A stretch of DNA of 38,603 nt from Candidatus Aminicenantota bacterium. GTDB lineage: Bacteria > Acidobacteriota > Aminicenantia > Aminicenantales > UBA4085. The position numbers were made by a program, and so were the translations under genes. The stretch lies in assembly GCA_026393895.1 (NCBI GenBank), contig JAPKZG010000045.1:1-38603 (forward strand), written 5' to 3'. Under the pieces are notes generated by a model. It did not search any database. It saw nothing but the letters and a program-made list of their open reading frames with translations, and was not told the origin of the DNA. Position 1 is the stretch's first letter. Every line of letters starts with the position of its first letter. Of this stretch, positions 31,861-38,603 are shown piece by piece.

Positions 31861-31956
31861 ATTGTCATCAAATTAGGTTCTTATGGGATGTTAACCGTTG
31901 ACCGTTTTAATAGGGAAATAGGTATTGTGTCACCGAATTGTCATCAAATTAGGTTC
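31835..31956. repeat. Direct duplication of the right repeat end
   Basis: Bases 31835-31880 and 31911-31956 are 46-bp direct repeats with one mismatch, offset 76 bp. The copy includes the REP right arm and the unique flank ATTGTCATCAAATTAGGTTC. The flank sequence being copied too indicates a local duplication rather than a second insertion. Confidence 0.85.
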
Positions 31957-31962
31957 GGTTCA

Positions 31963-31992
31963 TTGACTTACGCTATGCCGATTGGCGATAAT
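31963..31992 (+). promoter_or_regulatory. Promoter of the lipoprotein gene
   Basis: TTGACT (31963-31968) and GATAAT (31987-31992) are 18 bp apart. The leader of about 30 nt contains AGAGGAGA just before the start. Confidence 0.5.
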
Positions 31993-32028
31993 CTGGGGGA
32001 GGGAAATATCGGATTAGAGGAGAGTAAC

Positions 32029-32451
32029 ATGAAAAAATCCGCCATGGCCTTGGCGGCCGCATGGCTCTTCGGAGGCCTCGTCGCCTGCGTGACCAGCCAT
32101 TATTCCTCGGACAACATGAATTATTACCGCGGAGAGAACATCCCCCCCGAGTTCTTCCAGGTCGTAAGCCACACGACAACCGAGATCACGTTCGAGATCC
32201 GGGTCAATTTCGTTCAGGACCGGCTCTATCATCTCGTCCTCGACGGCAACACGCCCCTGGCCGAGGATTGGATTTTGATGGTCACCGGCAAGAATCAATC
32301 CTACGCCGCGGTCCTCAAGGCCAAGCCCGGAATCGAATTCGTCCCGGGAAAAGCTTACCGGCTCTGCATCGGAGACAAGAATCCCGAGGAGGTCAACATC
32401 TATTCCAACAACTACAGGTGTTTGGCCGACTACGATTTCACGCTGAAATAA
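32029..32451 (+). CDS. Small lipoprotein of unknown function
   Basis: ATG at 32029 follows AGAGGAGA; upstream in-frame codons run through repeats and are rejected. The 140-residue protein has a lipoprotein signal with lipobox LVAC (cysteine at about 20). The mature part, with FEIRVNFVQDRLYHLVLDGNTPLAEDWILMVTGKNQSYAAVLKAKPGIEFVPGKAYRLCIG, looks like a small beta-sandwich. Two more cysteines (in RLCIG and YRCLAD) could form a disulfide. I do not recognise a family. It is monocistronic with its own promoter and terminator, and convergent with the sulfatase-like gene. Confidence 0.78.
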   Translation: MKKSAMALAAAWLFGGLVACVTSHYSSDNMNYYRGENIPPEFFQVVSHTTTEITFEIRVNFVQDRLYHLVLDGNTPLAEDWILMVTGKNQSYAAVLKAKPGIEFVPGKAYRLCIGDKNPEEVNIYSNNYRCLADYDFTLK

Positions 32452-32482
32452 GCTTGGGAAGCGGCCCCGGCACATCGATTTC

Positions 32483-32514
32483 GGCGGGCGGTAATTTCCG
32501 GCCGCCGCCTTTTT
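32483..32514 (+). terminator. Terminator after the lipoprotein gene
   Basis: GGCGGGCGG faces CCGCCGCC across a 10-nt loop, with one bulged G, and is followed by TTTTT. Confidence 0.75.
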
Positions 32515-32549
32515 ACATACACAAGCCCGGTTGACCGGAAACGGTTCGT

Positions 32550-34862
32550 TTATTCTCTGGGGATTTTCGAAGCCAGCTCCCGGCCTTTTCGGGCGGATTC
32601 GAGGGACTTCGGACTGTCCCCGAGCCGGTTATACAGGTCGGCCAGGAGGAAATATCCCAGGGGCTGGTCCTTGGGATCGGGCTTGAGGTCGATCCCTTTT
32701 TGAACCAGCCTGACGGCCTCCTCGAAGTTTTCCTGCCGGTTCAAATAGATCCGGGCCAGGTAGAAATAGGGCAGCGGAAAATCGGGGTTGATCTCGATGC
32801 AACGGCGCAGGGCGTCGTACTCCCGGGCTTCATCCCCCGTCCGGCGGTAGAGGCGGGACAGGTTGAAGAGGGCTTTGAAATGCTTGGGGGAGTGGACGAG
32901 TTCTTCCTGGTAGGAGGAAATTGCAGCGGCGATCTCGCCCCGGTTTTCGAGGAGCTGGGCCTGGTTATAATAAAGGCTGCTCAAACCGGGATTGAGCCGG
33001 CGGGCCGCATCGAGATGCTCCTGGGCCCGGCCGAGGTCGTTCTTTACGATAAAGATCGCGGCCAGCGTGTTGTGGGAAGCCGCCGATTCGGAGTTGAGGG
33101 AGAGGGACTTCTCCAGGTAAGGAATGGCAACATCGTACTTTTTCCGGACGAAATTCATGTTCCCGAGCAGAAAGTATAGCTGGGGATCGCTGAATCCCGT
33201 CTTGATGTAATCCAGGACGAAGCGCTCCGCTTCGGCGAAGCGACCCATGGCCAGGAACGAATTGGCGATGTTGATGACGGTGAAGACATCGTCCGGCTTT
33301 TTCTCCAGGGCTTGACGGAAAGCCCGGATCGCCTCTTCGTGCTTGCCGATCCGGAAGTAGATATTCCCGAGCGAGAAATACGCGTCGGTGATTTCGGGAT
33401 CCTCGGCGATGATCCGCTCGATGGCCCTGATTCCTTCTTGAGCGTCCCCCTCGAGACCCAGTTCGCGGGCCCGGGTCAACTCGTTGAAAATTCCGATCTT
33501 GTTGCGCGGGCTGGCCAGTCGTTTGCCCTTGAGCTTGGACGAATCGGAGAACGAGCCGATGTAGCCGAGCGAGGCGAGCTTGGCCCGAGTTTCCTCGTCG
33601 ATCTTGCCGGCGTCGAGCTCGAAGCCGTTCGCGGCGGCCGCGGTCGTAAAGTCCGAGGCCCGGTCTTTCAGGGCCAGGAAGACGGACCGCTGCTTGGCGA
33701 TGATGTTCGTCGTTTCGCCCGGGTCCTGGGACAAATCGTAGAGCTCCGGTTCGGGCGAGAGGATCATTTTGTATTTGCCGTCCCGGAAGCTTTGCAGTTC
33801 GGACCAGCCGTAGTGAAAGCGAGGATAGAAGGTCTCGGAGTAAATGAGCCGCTCCGGGGCTCCGCCCGGCTTGAAGAAAAGCGGCACGAGGCTTTGACCC
33901 TGGACGTGGGCGGGGGGGGCGAGGCCGGACATTTCGCAGACGGTCGGGAAGACGTCGGCCAGGGAGATGTTGTCCGGCACGATGACGCCCTGGAGCCGTT
34001 TGAAGGGCGTCACGAAAATGAGGGGGACGTGGACGGCCGCTTCATAGACGAAAAAGCCGTGGCAGACCTCTTCGTGCTCGCCCAGCGATTCGCCGTGGTC
34101 GGAGGCAAAAACGAGGAAAGTCCGATTCCTGAGCCCCTTGTCTTCAAGGAACGACCAGAGGCGGCCGAGCTGGGAATCGGCGTAGGCGATCTCGCCCAGG
34201 TAAGGATGCTTGGCGTACTTTTCCTTATAGGGAGACGGGGGTTCATAGGGCGTATGGGGATCGTAGAGATGAATCCAGGCGAAGAACGGGGCGTCTTTCC
34301 TGGTCTCGAGCCAGCGCAGGGCCTCGTCCATGGTCTCCCCGCCCGGCCGCTGGACGCTGCCCAGGGAGATCTTCTCGAACCGGCTCAAGTCGAACTGGTC
34401 GTAATAGTAATCGAAGCCCTGGTTCAACCCCCACTTCGAGTCGAGGACATACGCGCTGACAAAGGCGGCCGTCTCAAAGCCCTTCTCTTTAAAGAGCTCG
34501 GCCATCGTCGTAAGTTCGGGCGGGACGATAAAGCCGCCGTTGTCGCGGACGCCGTGAAAGAGGGGGAGTGTGCCGGTCATGATGGTCGTGTGGGAGGGCA
34601 GCGTCAACGGCGTCTGCGACGTGCAGTTTTCAAACCGGATGCCCTGGGCCGCAAACTGGTCCATGATCGGCGTCTCGATCTGACTGAAACCATAGCAGCC
34701 GATCCGGTCGGCCCGGAGCGTGTCGACGGTGATCAGGACGACGTTGTAGGCCTTGTCCTTGGCCAGCCGGCTGAAGGATGCCGGCCTGCGTCCGACGAGA
34801 AAGAACGCTCCCGCGGCAAGGACGGCGACGGCCACACCGATCGCTATCCCTTTCTTCTTCAT
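32550..34862 (-). CDS. Sulfatase-fold hydrolase fused to a TPR array (threonine at the catalytic site)
   Basis: This 770-residue protein has an N-terminal membrane anchor (residues 5-24). An alkaline-phosphatase/sulfatase-fold domain (about 38-410) carries metal-binding TVDTLRADRIGCYG and FASDHGESLGEH. The last ~300 residues form about eight TPRs (for example YFSLGNIYFRIGKHEEAIRAFRQALEKKPDD). At the position of the sulfatase C/S-x-P-x-R motif it has T87-L-P-S-H91, so there is no cysteine or serine to convert into formylglycine, and the arginine is lost. Thr is a known nucleophile in related phosphotransferases and phosphodiesterases of the superfamily. Its substrate is open. It probably faces the periplasm, with the TPRs binding partners. 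Confidence 0.9.
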   Translation of the reverse strand: MKKKGIAIGVAVAVLAAGAFFLVGRRPASFSRLAKDKAYNVVLITVDTLRADRIGCYGFSQIETPIMDQFAAQGIRFENCTSQTPLTLPSHTTIMTGTLPLFHGVRDNGGFIVPPELTTMAELFKEKGFETAAFVSAYVLDSKWGLNQGFDYYYDQFDLSRFEKISLGSVQRPGGETMDEALRWLETRKDAPFFAWIHLYDPHTPYEPPSPYKEKYAKHPYLGEIAYADSQLGRLWSFLEDKGLRNRTFLVFASDHGESLGEHEEVCHGFFVYEAAVHVPLIFVTPFKRLQGVIVPDNISLADVFPTVCEMSGLAPPAHVQGQSLVPLFFKPGGAPERLIYSETFYPRFHYGWSELQSFRDGKYKMILSPEPELYDLSQDPGETTNIIAKQRSVFLALKDRASDFTTAAAANGFELDAGKIDEETRAKLASLGYIGSFSDSSKLKGKRLASPRNKIGIFNELTRARELGLEGDAQEGIRAIERIIAEDPEITDAYFSLGNIYFRIGKHEEAIRAFRQALEKKPDDVFTVINIANSFLAMGRFAEAERFVLDYIKTGFSDPQLYFLLGNMNFVRKKYDVAIPYLEKSLSLNSESAASHNTLAAIFIVKNDLGRAQEHLDAARRLNPGLSSLYYNQAQLLENRGEIAAAISSYQEELVHSPKHFKALFNLSRLYRRTGDEAREYDALRRCIEINPDFPLPYFYLARIYLNRQENFEEAVRLVQKGIDLKPDPKDQPLGYFLLADLYNRLGDSPKSLESARKGRELASKIPRE

Positions 34863-34993
34863 GGCTGACCTTATTTTAACAAAAAAGCGCCGTCAAATCT
34901 AAACTTCACCGCTTTTTCCCTAACCCCTCGAGGTCATTGCCGTCTCGCCCGTTTCAGGATAAAACCGCGTCTTGCTCCAAAAGAAAGGAATGG

Positions 34994-35028
34994 TAAAAAA
35001 TAGGGCGGCGGGTTTCCCCGCCGCCCTT
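34994..35028 (-). terminator. Terminator of the TonB receptor gene
   Basis: On the minus strand AAGGGCGGCGGGG pairs with its complement CCGCCGCCCT around GAAAC, then TATTTTTTACC. The stem has at least nine G-C pairs. Confidence 0.9.
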
Positions 35029-35051
35029 GAGCTTGCGCTCGAACAGTGACG

Positions 35052-37877
35052 TCAGAATCTGACCCGGATACCGAGTCTTGCCTGCCGCGGACGGGCAATG
35101 CCGTAGAGGTCGTGCCCGTCGGTTGATGGGGATTCGCCCGCAAACCAGTCCTCGCCGGGGACCGTGCCCCACGCGGTGACGGTATCGTCGTTGAAGACGT
35201 TGAAAACGTCGAAGATCACGCCCAGGCGGTATTTCCCGGCCAGGGTGAAGATCTTCTCCAGACGGATGTCAAGGGTTTTCTCCATCGGGTAGTGGTTGGA
35301 ACCGCGGGGCTCCGCGAAGAAGTAAGTGTAGCCCTGGTTGAGGGGCGCGCCGAGCTGGGTTGTCCAGGATGGGCCCGTGATGGCCCGGAAGTAGGCCGAC
35401 AAACTGATGTCCAACGGCAGGATGTAGGTTCCCTGGAGCTTGAACATGTGGGTGAAGTCGTTGGTGAGGTTGCCTTCGGCATTGACATAGCTGTTCGGGT
35501 CGCTCGGATCCTCTCCCCACGCGATGTCGCCGCCGAAGCTGTTGTCCCGGGTCCCGGACGCCTTCGAGTAGACGTAGGAGGCCAGGAGCTGCCAACGGTT
35601 GGAGACGCGCTTGTTGAACAGGATCTCGATTCCCTCGTATTTCCGGTAGGGGTCCAGAAGGATGTTGGGAAACTCCGCGCTCTTCTTGAGGTTGGTAATG
35701 AGGAAATTGGTGGTTTCCAGGGAATCCTCCGTCCGTTCGTAGATCTGGAACGTTTTATCGAGGTCGGCCGAATAGTAGTCGATCTGGTTGTACCGGGCTG
35801 CCCTGTCGTAGTGGCCGATGATGTTGTTCCACTTCCGATTGATGTACGTGATCCCCACCGAGGTGTCCCTGAACAGCTCGCGCTCTATCCCGACCGTGAA
35901 CTGGGCCATGTAGGGGTGCTTGATGCCCGAGTCCATCTCGTACGCCGTCGTATTCGGGATGCGGTACAATTCGGTCCAATAACCGGTGTTGGTATTCGGG
36001 TCATTGTCGTCGGGGGTGAAATAGTAGGCGGCGTAATCGCTGAAATTCGCGAGAGGATTCATCCTGTCGAGGTAGGCGGTCAGCATGGCCTCGGCAAAGC
36101 GGCCGAAGTGCGCTTTAAGGATAGTCGTCTTGTCTCCCAGGACGTCGAAGGTGAAGCCGACCCGCGGGTCGAGGTGGTTGGATTTAAAGACGTTCCCGTC
36201 GACGTCCTTGACCTGGCCCCAGTTCTGACCGAAACGGAGGCCCAAACTGACGTTCAGGCGATCCGAAATCTGCCAGGAATCCTGGACGAAGGTCTCGACC
36301 CGGGTGTACCGGGTGTTCGTGTCATAACCTTCGTACTGGTAGGCCATGTAATTGCCCGAATAGATATAGCCATAGGGGCCGTAGCCCCACGCGTCTACAT
36401 ACCTGACGTTGTTCCCCAGCTCACCGCCCCGGCCCGAAAAACCGAACCGGCTCCTGGCCCCGGACCGCTCGACTTCGACACCGAACTTGAAGTCGTGGGA
36501 GCCGGCGATGAAGTCCTCGGCGTAGTGGGTCAAGCTGGCGTTCGCTCCGAAGCGGTGCCGGTCGGCATAGTAGAAAGAGCCGGCACTATCGTAACGCATA
36601 CCCCTTTTTCTGTTCGTATACGCTTCAAATCCTGGATCCACAAAGCGGACCGTATGTGCGTAGGGGTCCATGCCAACCTCAGGGTCGAGGTAGTATATAC
36701 CCTGGTAGTAGTTGACCTTCAGGTCGAAGAAGGTGTTCGTGCTGACGATCTCGGTCAAACTGAAGCTGGCCAACCAGTCGGGCGAGTCCTGGGTGAGGCA
36801 GGCCTCGGGGGAACGCGTGGCGCTGGCCTCGCGGTTCTTCCCCTGATAGGCGGTCGTCTGGAAGACCCCGCTTATGCTCAGCTTCGGCGTCAGCTGGGTG
36901 GACAGCTTGGCGAAAAACCTCGGCTGCTTGTAGTCGACGTCCTCGGGGAACCCGCTCGGGCGGTTTTGCGTCCGGTAGAACTGTCCGCCGACATAAAACC
37001 AGAGCTTGTCCTTGATGATGGGACCGCCCAGGTGGCCGCTGACGTCCATCAGCTTGGATGACGGCGGGGTCAAGCCGGGAAAATCATGCACGTAGGCGGC
37101 GTTGTTGGTGGCTTGCCAGAAACTGGAGTCGGCCCGGTAGCCCTGGAAATCGAACTCAAAGTGGCCGGAGAGCTCGTTGCCGCCGGATTTCGTCACCAGG
37201 TTGAAGATGACGCCGGTGAAGTTCCCATACTCGGCCGGAAGGCCGACGCCCATGATTTTGGCTTCCTCGATGATGTTATGGTCCGAGAAGACCCAGGCCG
37301 AGCCGGCCTCGGGGTCGGCGACGTTGACGCCGTCCATGGTATAGGCGATACCCGTGTCCTGGGACGCGCCGTAGGCGACGTTATCGGTGACGCCGGGGGC
37401 GAGGTTGACGATGTTGGCCGTGAATTGATTGTAGGGAATATTCCTCAGGATTTCATTGCTCAACGTCACGGAGGCCGTTTCGGTGGATTTGACGTCGACC
37501 GTCGGCGATTGCCCCACGACCGTTATCTCCTCGGTCATAGTCGACATTCTCATGGTTATGTTGACGGAGAGGGTCGTTGTCGTCGTCACCCGAATGTTCT
37601 CCCTGACGACTGTCCCGAAACCCGTAAGATCGGCTTTTAAGCTATACTCGCCGGGGGGTATGGCCGGGAAGCGGAAATCGCCCTTGCCGTCCGTGATGGC
37701 CGTGCGTGCGCCCATCAGATTGGGGCTGCTTAAAACCACGCTGACGCCCGGCAGCGCAGTGCCTTCGTCGTCCGTGACCTTTCCGACGATGGCGCCGGTA
37801 TCACGCGACTGGGCAAAAACGACGGGGGAAATAATGAAAATTAGGACGATCAGCCCGATCAATGCTTTTGTTTTCAA
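35052..37877 (-). CDS. TonB-dependent receptor, Oar-like, with carboxypeptidase-regulatory domain
   Basis: The start is TTG at 37877, eight bases after AAGGAGG; no ATG with a better site is nearby. The 941-residue protein has a signal peptide (1-22, VVFAQ). A carboxypeptidase-regulatory-like domain follows (about 27-112: GAIVGKVTDDEGTALPGVSVVL...GEYSLKADLTGF), then a plug (ITVVGQSPTVDVKST, TMDGVNVADPEAGS, LPAEYGNFTGVIFNLVTKSGGNEL). A long outer-membrane barrel ends in LGIRVRF with C-terminal Phe. Such Oar/SusC-like receptors import large or scarce substrates using TonB energy. The substrate is unknown. A sigma-54 type promoter lies 125 bp upstream. Confidence 0.95.
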   Translation of the reverse strand: MKTKALIGLIVLIFIISPVVFAQSRDTGAIVGKVTDDEGTALPGVSVVLSSPNLMGARTAITDGKGDFRFPAIPPGEYSLKADLTGFGTVVRENIRVTTTTTLSVNITMRMSTMTEEITVVGQSPTVDVKSTETASVTLSNEILRNIPYNQFTANIVNLAPGVTDNVAYGASQDTGIAYTMDGVNVADPEAGSAWVFSDHNIIEEAKIMGVGLPAEYGNFTGVIFNLVTKSGGNELSGHFEFDFQGYRADSSFWQATNNAAYVHDFPGLTPPSSKLMDVSGHLGGPIIKDKLWFYVGGQFYRTQNRPSGFPEDVDYKQPRFFAKLSTQLTPKLSISGVFQTTAYQGKNREASATRSPEACLTQDSPDWLASFSLTEIVSTNTFFDLKVNYYQGIYYLDPEVGMDPYAHTVRFVDPGFEAYTNRKRGMRYDSAGSFYYADRHRFGANASLTHYAEDFIAGSHDFKFGVEVERSGARSRFGFSGRGGELGNNVRYVDAWGYGPYGYIYSGNYMAYQYEGYDTNTRYTRVETFVQDSWQISDRLNVSLGLRFGQNWGQVKDVDGNVFKSNHLDPRVGFTFDVLGDKTTILKAHFGRFAEAMLTAYLDRMNPLANFSDYAAYYFTPDDNDPNTNTGYWTELYRIPNTTAYEMDSGIKHPYMAQFTVGIERELFRDTSVGITYINRKWNNIIGHYDRAARYNQIDYYSADLDKTFQIYERTEDSLETTNFLITNLKKSAEFPNILLDPYRKYEGIEILFNKRVSNRWQLLASYVYSKASGTRDNSFGGDIAWGEDPSDPNSYVNAEGNLTNDFTHMFKLQGTYILPLDISLSAYFRAITGPSWTTQLGAPLNQGYTYFFAEPRGSNHYPMEKTLDIRLEKIFTLAGKYRLGVIFDVFNVFNDDTVTAWGTVPGEDWFAGESPSTDGHDLYGIARPRQARLGIRVRF

Positions 37878-38002
37878 ACCTTCTTCCTCCTTACTTCTTC
37901 CGAATTTTTAGATACATCCCGATTGCTCCGACCAATGGCCTTGTTTCCTCGAATTTTCACCTCCTTACTGGGGGAAAAAATAAAAACCCTTTCTTTTCCT
38001 AC

Positions 38003-38019
38003 AGCAATCTTTATGCCAA
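38003..38019 (-). promoter_or_regulatory. Sigma-54 (RpoN) type promoter of the TonB receptor
   Basis: The minus strand reads TTGGCATAAAGATTGCT. It has the invariant GG and GC separated by exactly 10 bp and the surrounding TGGCA and TTGC(T/A) of -24/-12 promoters. Transcription should start near 37992, giving a leader of about 115 nt. The region upstream is strongly AT-rich, as is common where DNA must bend. The consensus C and G after TGGCA are replaced by T and A. Confidence 0.65.
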
Positions 38020-38112
38020 ATATAAAAAAACTCTAATGTATTTATAATAATATAATTAGTTCGACAAATTCATATAATATTGGCGGGGATTCAAAAAAAT
38101 GGACGATTGCTC

Positions 38113-38126
38113 TTCAATTAATTGAA
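38113..38126. promoter_or_regulatory. 14-bp perfect palindrome: possible enhancer site
   Basis: TTCAATTAATTGAA is centred about 128 bp upstream of the predicted sigma-54 start, inside the usual range for enhancer-binding-protein sites. It is AT-only apart from two G-C pairs and could occur by chance in this AT-rich region. Confidence 0.35.
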
Positions 38127-38239
38127 TTTGTTGCTTCCGCTATCGCCGTTTAAATCGCCGGGACTTGCCGAATCCGTCCTTCTTCCCGCTTCTTCCGGCG
38201 CCCCTTTTCGATTCCTGAATATTTTTGGGCAACTCCTGT

Positions 38240-38263
38240 CCGTCCGTTCGTTGAAACGGACGG
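38240..38263. other. Hairpin upstream of the GWxTD-type gene
   Basis: CCGTCCGTT (38240-38248) and AACGGACGG (38255-38263) form a perfect 9-bp stem with a 6-nt loop, 36 bp before the GTG start. It may be an operator or a leader hairpin; no T-run follows. The rest of 37878-38298 is AT-rich sequence with the sigma-54 promoter and no other gene. Confidence 0.45.
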
Positions 38264-38298
38264 CCTGTTATGGTATTTATATAAATTGGGAGTCCGCA

Positions 38299-38603
38299 GT
38301 GAGAAGATACATACTCGTCATCGTCTTCATTCTCGCGATGTTCGAGGCCGTGCTCTCCGGGGCCGCGGTTAAGAACGACCTGCCGGCGGTATACAAGGAC
38401 TGGCTCGCGCTGGTCGATCCCATCCTGACTTCGACCGAGCGGGATGTCTTCCTCCAGCTGACGACGGATGCGGATCGGGAGAAGTTCATTCGGTTTTTCT
38501 GGAAAAAACATGATTCTTTCCCCGACACGCCCGAAAACGAGTTTTTTATGGAGTACATGGCCCGGGTCGCCTTCGCCGACCGCTATTTCGGAATCGGCTC
38601 CCA
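38299..38603 (+). CDS. GWxTD-domain-like protein, N-terminal part (3' end outside window)
   Basis: The frame opens at GTG 38299, six bases after GGGAG, and stays open to the window edge, giving 101 residues. A signal peptide (VRRYILVIVFILAMFEAVLSGA) is followed by LPAVYKDWLALVDPILTSTERDVFLQLTTDADREKFIRFFWKKHDSFPDTPENEFFMEYMARVAFADRYF. This is the opening I know from GWxTD-type secreted proteins, widespread in Acidobacteria and relatives and of unknown function; the GWxTD motif itself would lie beyond the window. It is divergent from the TonB receptor gene. Confidence 0.85.
   Translation, partial: MRRYILVIVFILAMFEAVLSGAAVKNDLPAVYKDWLALVDPILTSTERDVFLQLTTDADREKFIRFFWKKHDSFPDTPENEFFMEYMARVAFADRYFGIGS

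Noticed and set aside
31813..32028. N-terminal extension of the lipoprotein
   Set aside because: The extension would translate repeat DNA and bury the lipoprotein signal. ATG 32029 has a good ribosome-binding site and lipobox.
1..38603. tRNA genes
   Set aside because: No intergenic region contains a T-loop GTTCGAxTC with a matching acceptor stem. TTCGA-like strings all lie inside coding genes.

Overview
The window is about 60% GC and reads as a chromosomal segment of a Gram-negative, non-model bacterium. The best guess is the Acidobacteriota / Candidatus Aminicenantes neighbourhood. Pointers are an Oar-like TonB-dependent receptor with an N-terminal carboxypeptidase-regulatory domain, a GWxTD-type protein, a DUF5916-type barrel protein, a sulfatase-fold/TPR fusion, HEAT-repeat secreted proteins, and many secreted peptidases and glycosidases. 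This assignment is inference from gene content, not a database match. No phage, integrase, transposase, CRISPR array, tRNA or rRNA was seen.

Layout. 1-7.1 kb: the 3' end of a GH2 beta-galactosidase, an OmpA-family protein, a large-type SRP RNA gene (minus strand, with promoter and terminator), a TPR/outer-membrane barrel protein, then an operon of YugP-type zinc peptidase, GH35 beta-galactosidase and a zinc-ribbon/Smr protein. 7.1-15.7 kb: a small ankyrin protein and an N-terminally truncated S41 peptidase (minus), a DUF5916-like outer-membrane protein, a 901-residue M14 peptidase, a polyferredoxin membrane protein and a double-ACT protein. 15.8-21.4 kb: a GlcD-like FAD oxidase, a 134-bp tandem repeat, then a four-gene cassette of ECF sigma factor, zinc-finger anti-sigma factor and two secreted HEAT-repeat proteins. 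21.4-31.7 kb: a disrupted S9 (DPP IV-like) peptidase, transketolase, a small secreted protein, a membrane-tethered 5'-nucleotidase, dGTPase, a divergent YggS-family gene, and a DUF362/DUF6599-like pair. 31.7-38.6 kb: a lipoprotein, a sulfatase-fold/TPR protein, the TonB-dependent receptor, and the start of a GWxTD-type gene at the window edge.

How the genes fit together. The GH2 and GH35 beta-galactosidases, TonB receptor and secreted peptidases suggest a heterotroph living on polymers and peptides. dgt and the 5'-nucleotidase form a nucleotide-turnover operon. The ECF/anti-sigma/HEAT cassette looks like a self-contained envelope-signalling unit and is my main candidate for an undescribed system. 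Both HEAT proteins carry the same alternating super-repeat (FWLG every second helix pair).

Regulatory DNA is unusually legible here. There is a near-symmetric back-to-back extended -10 promoter between dgt and yggS that would make both mRNAs leaderless, a sigma-54 type promoter with an upstream palindrome before the TonB receptor, and a strong SRP RNA promoter. Intergenic regions also carry several related REP/MITE-like inverted repeats ending in GGGGACA or GGTGACACAATACC, two of which fill the space between convergent stop codons.
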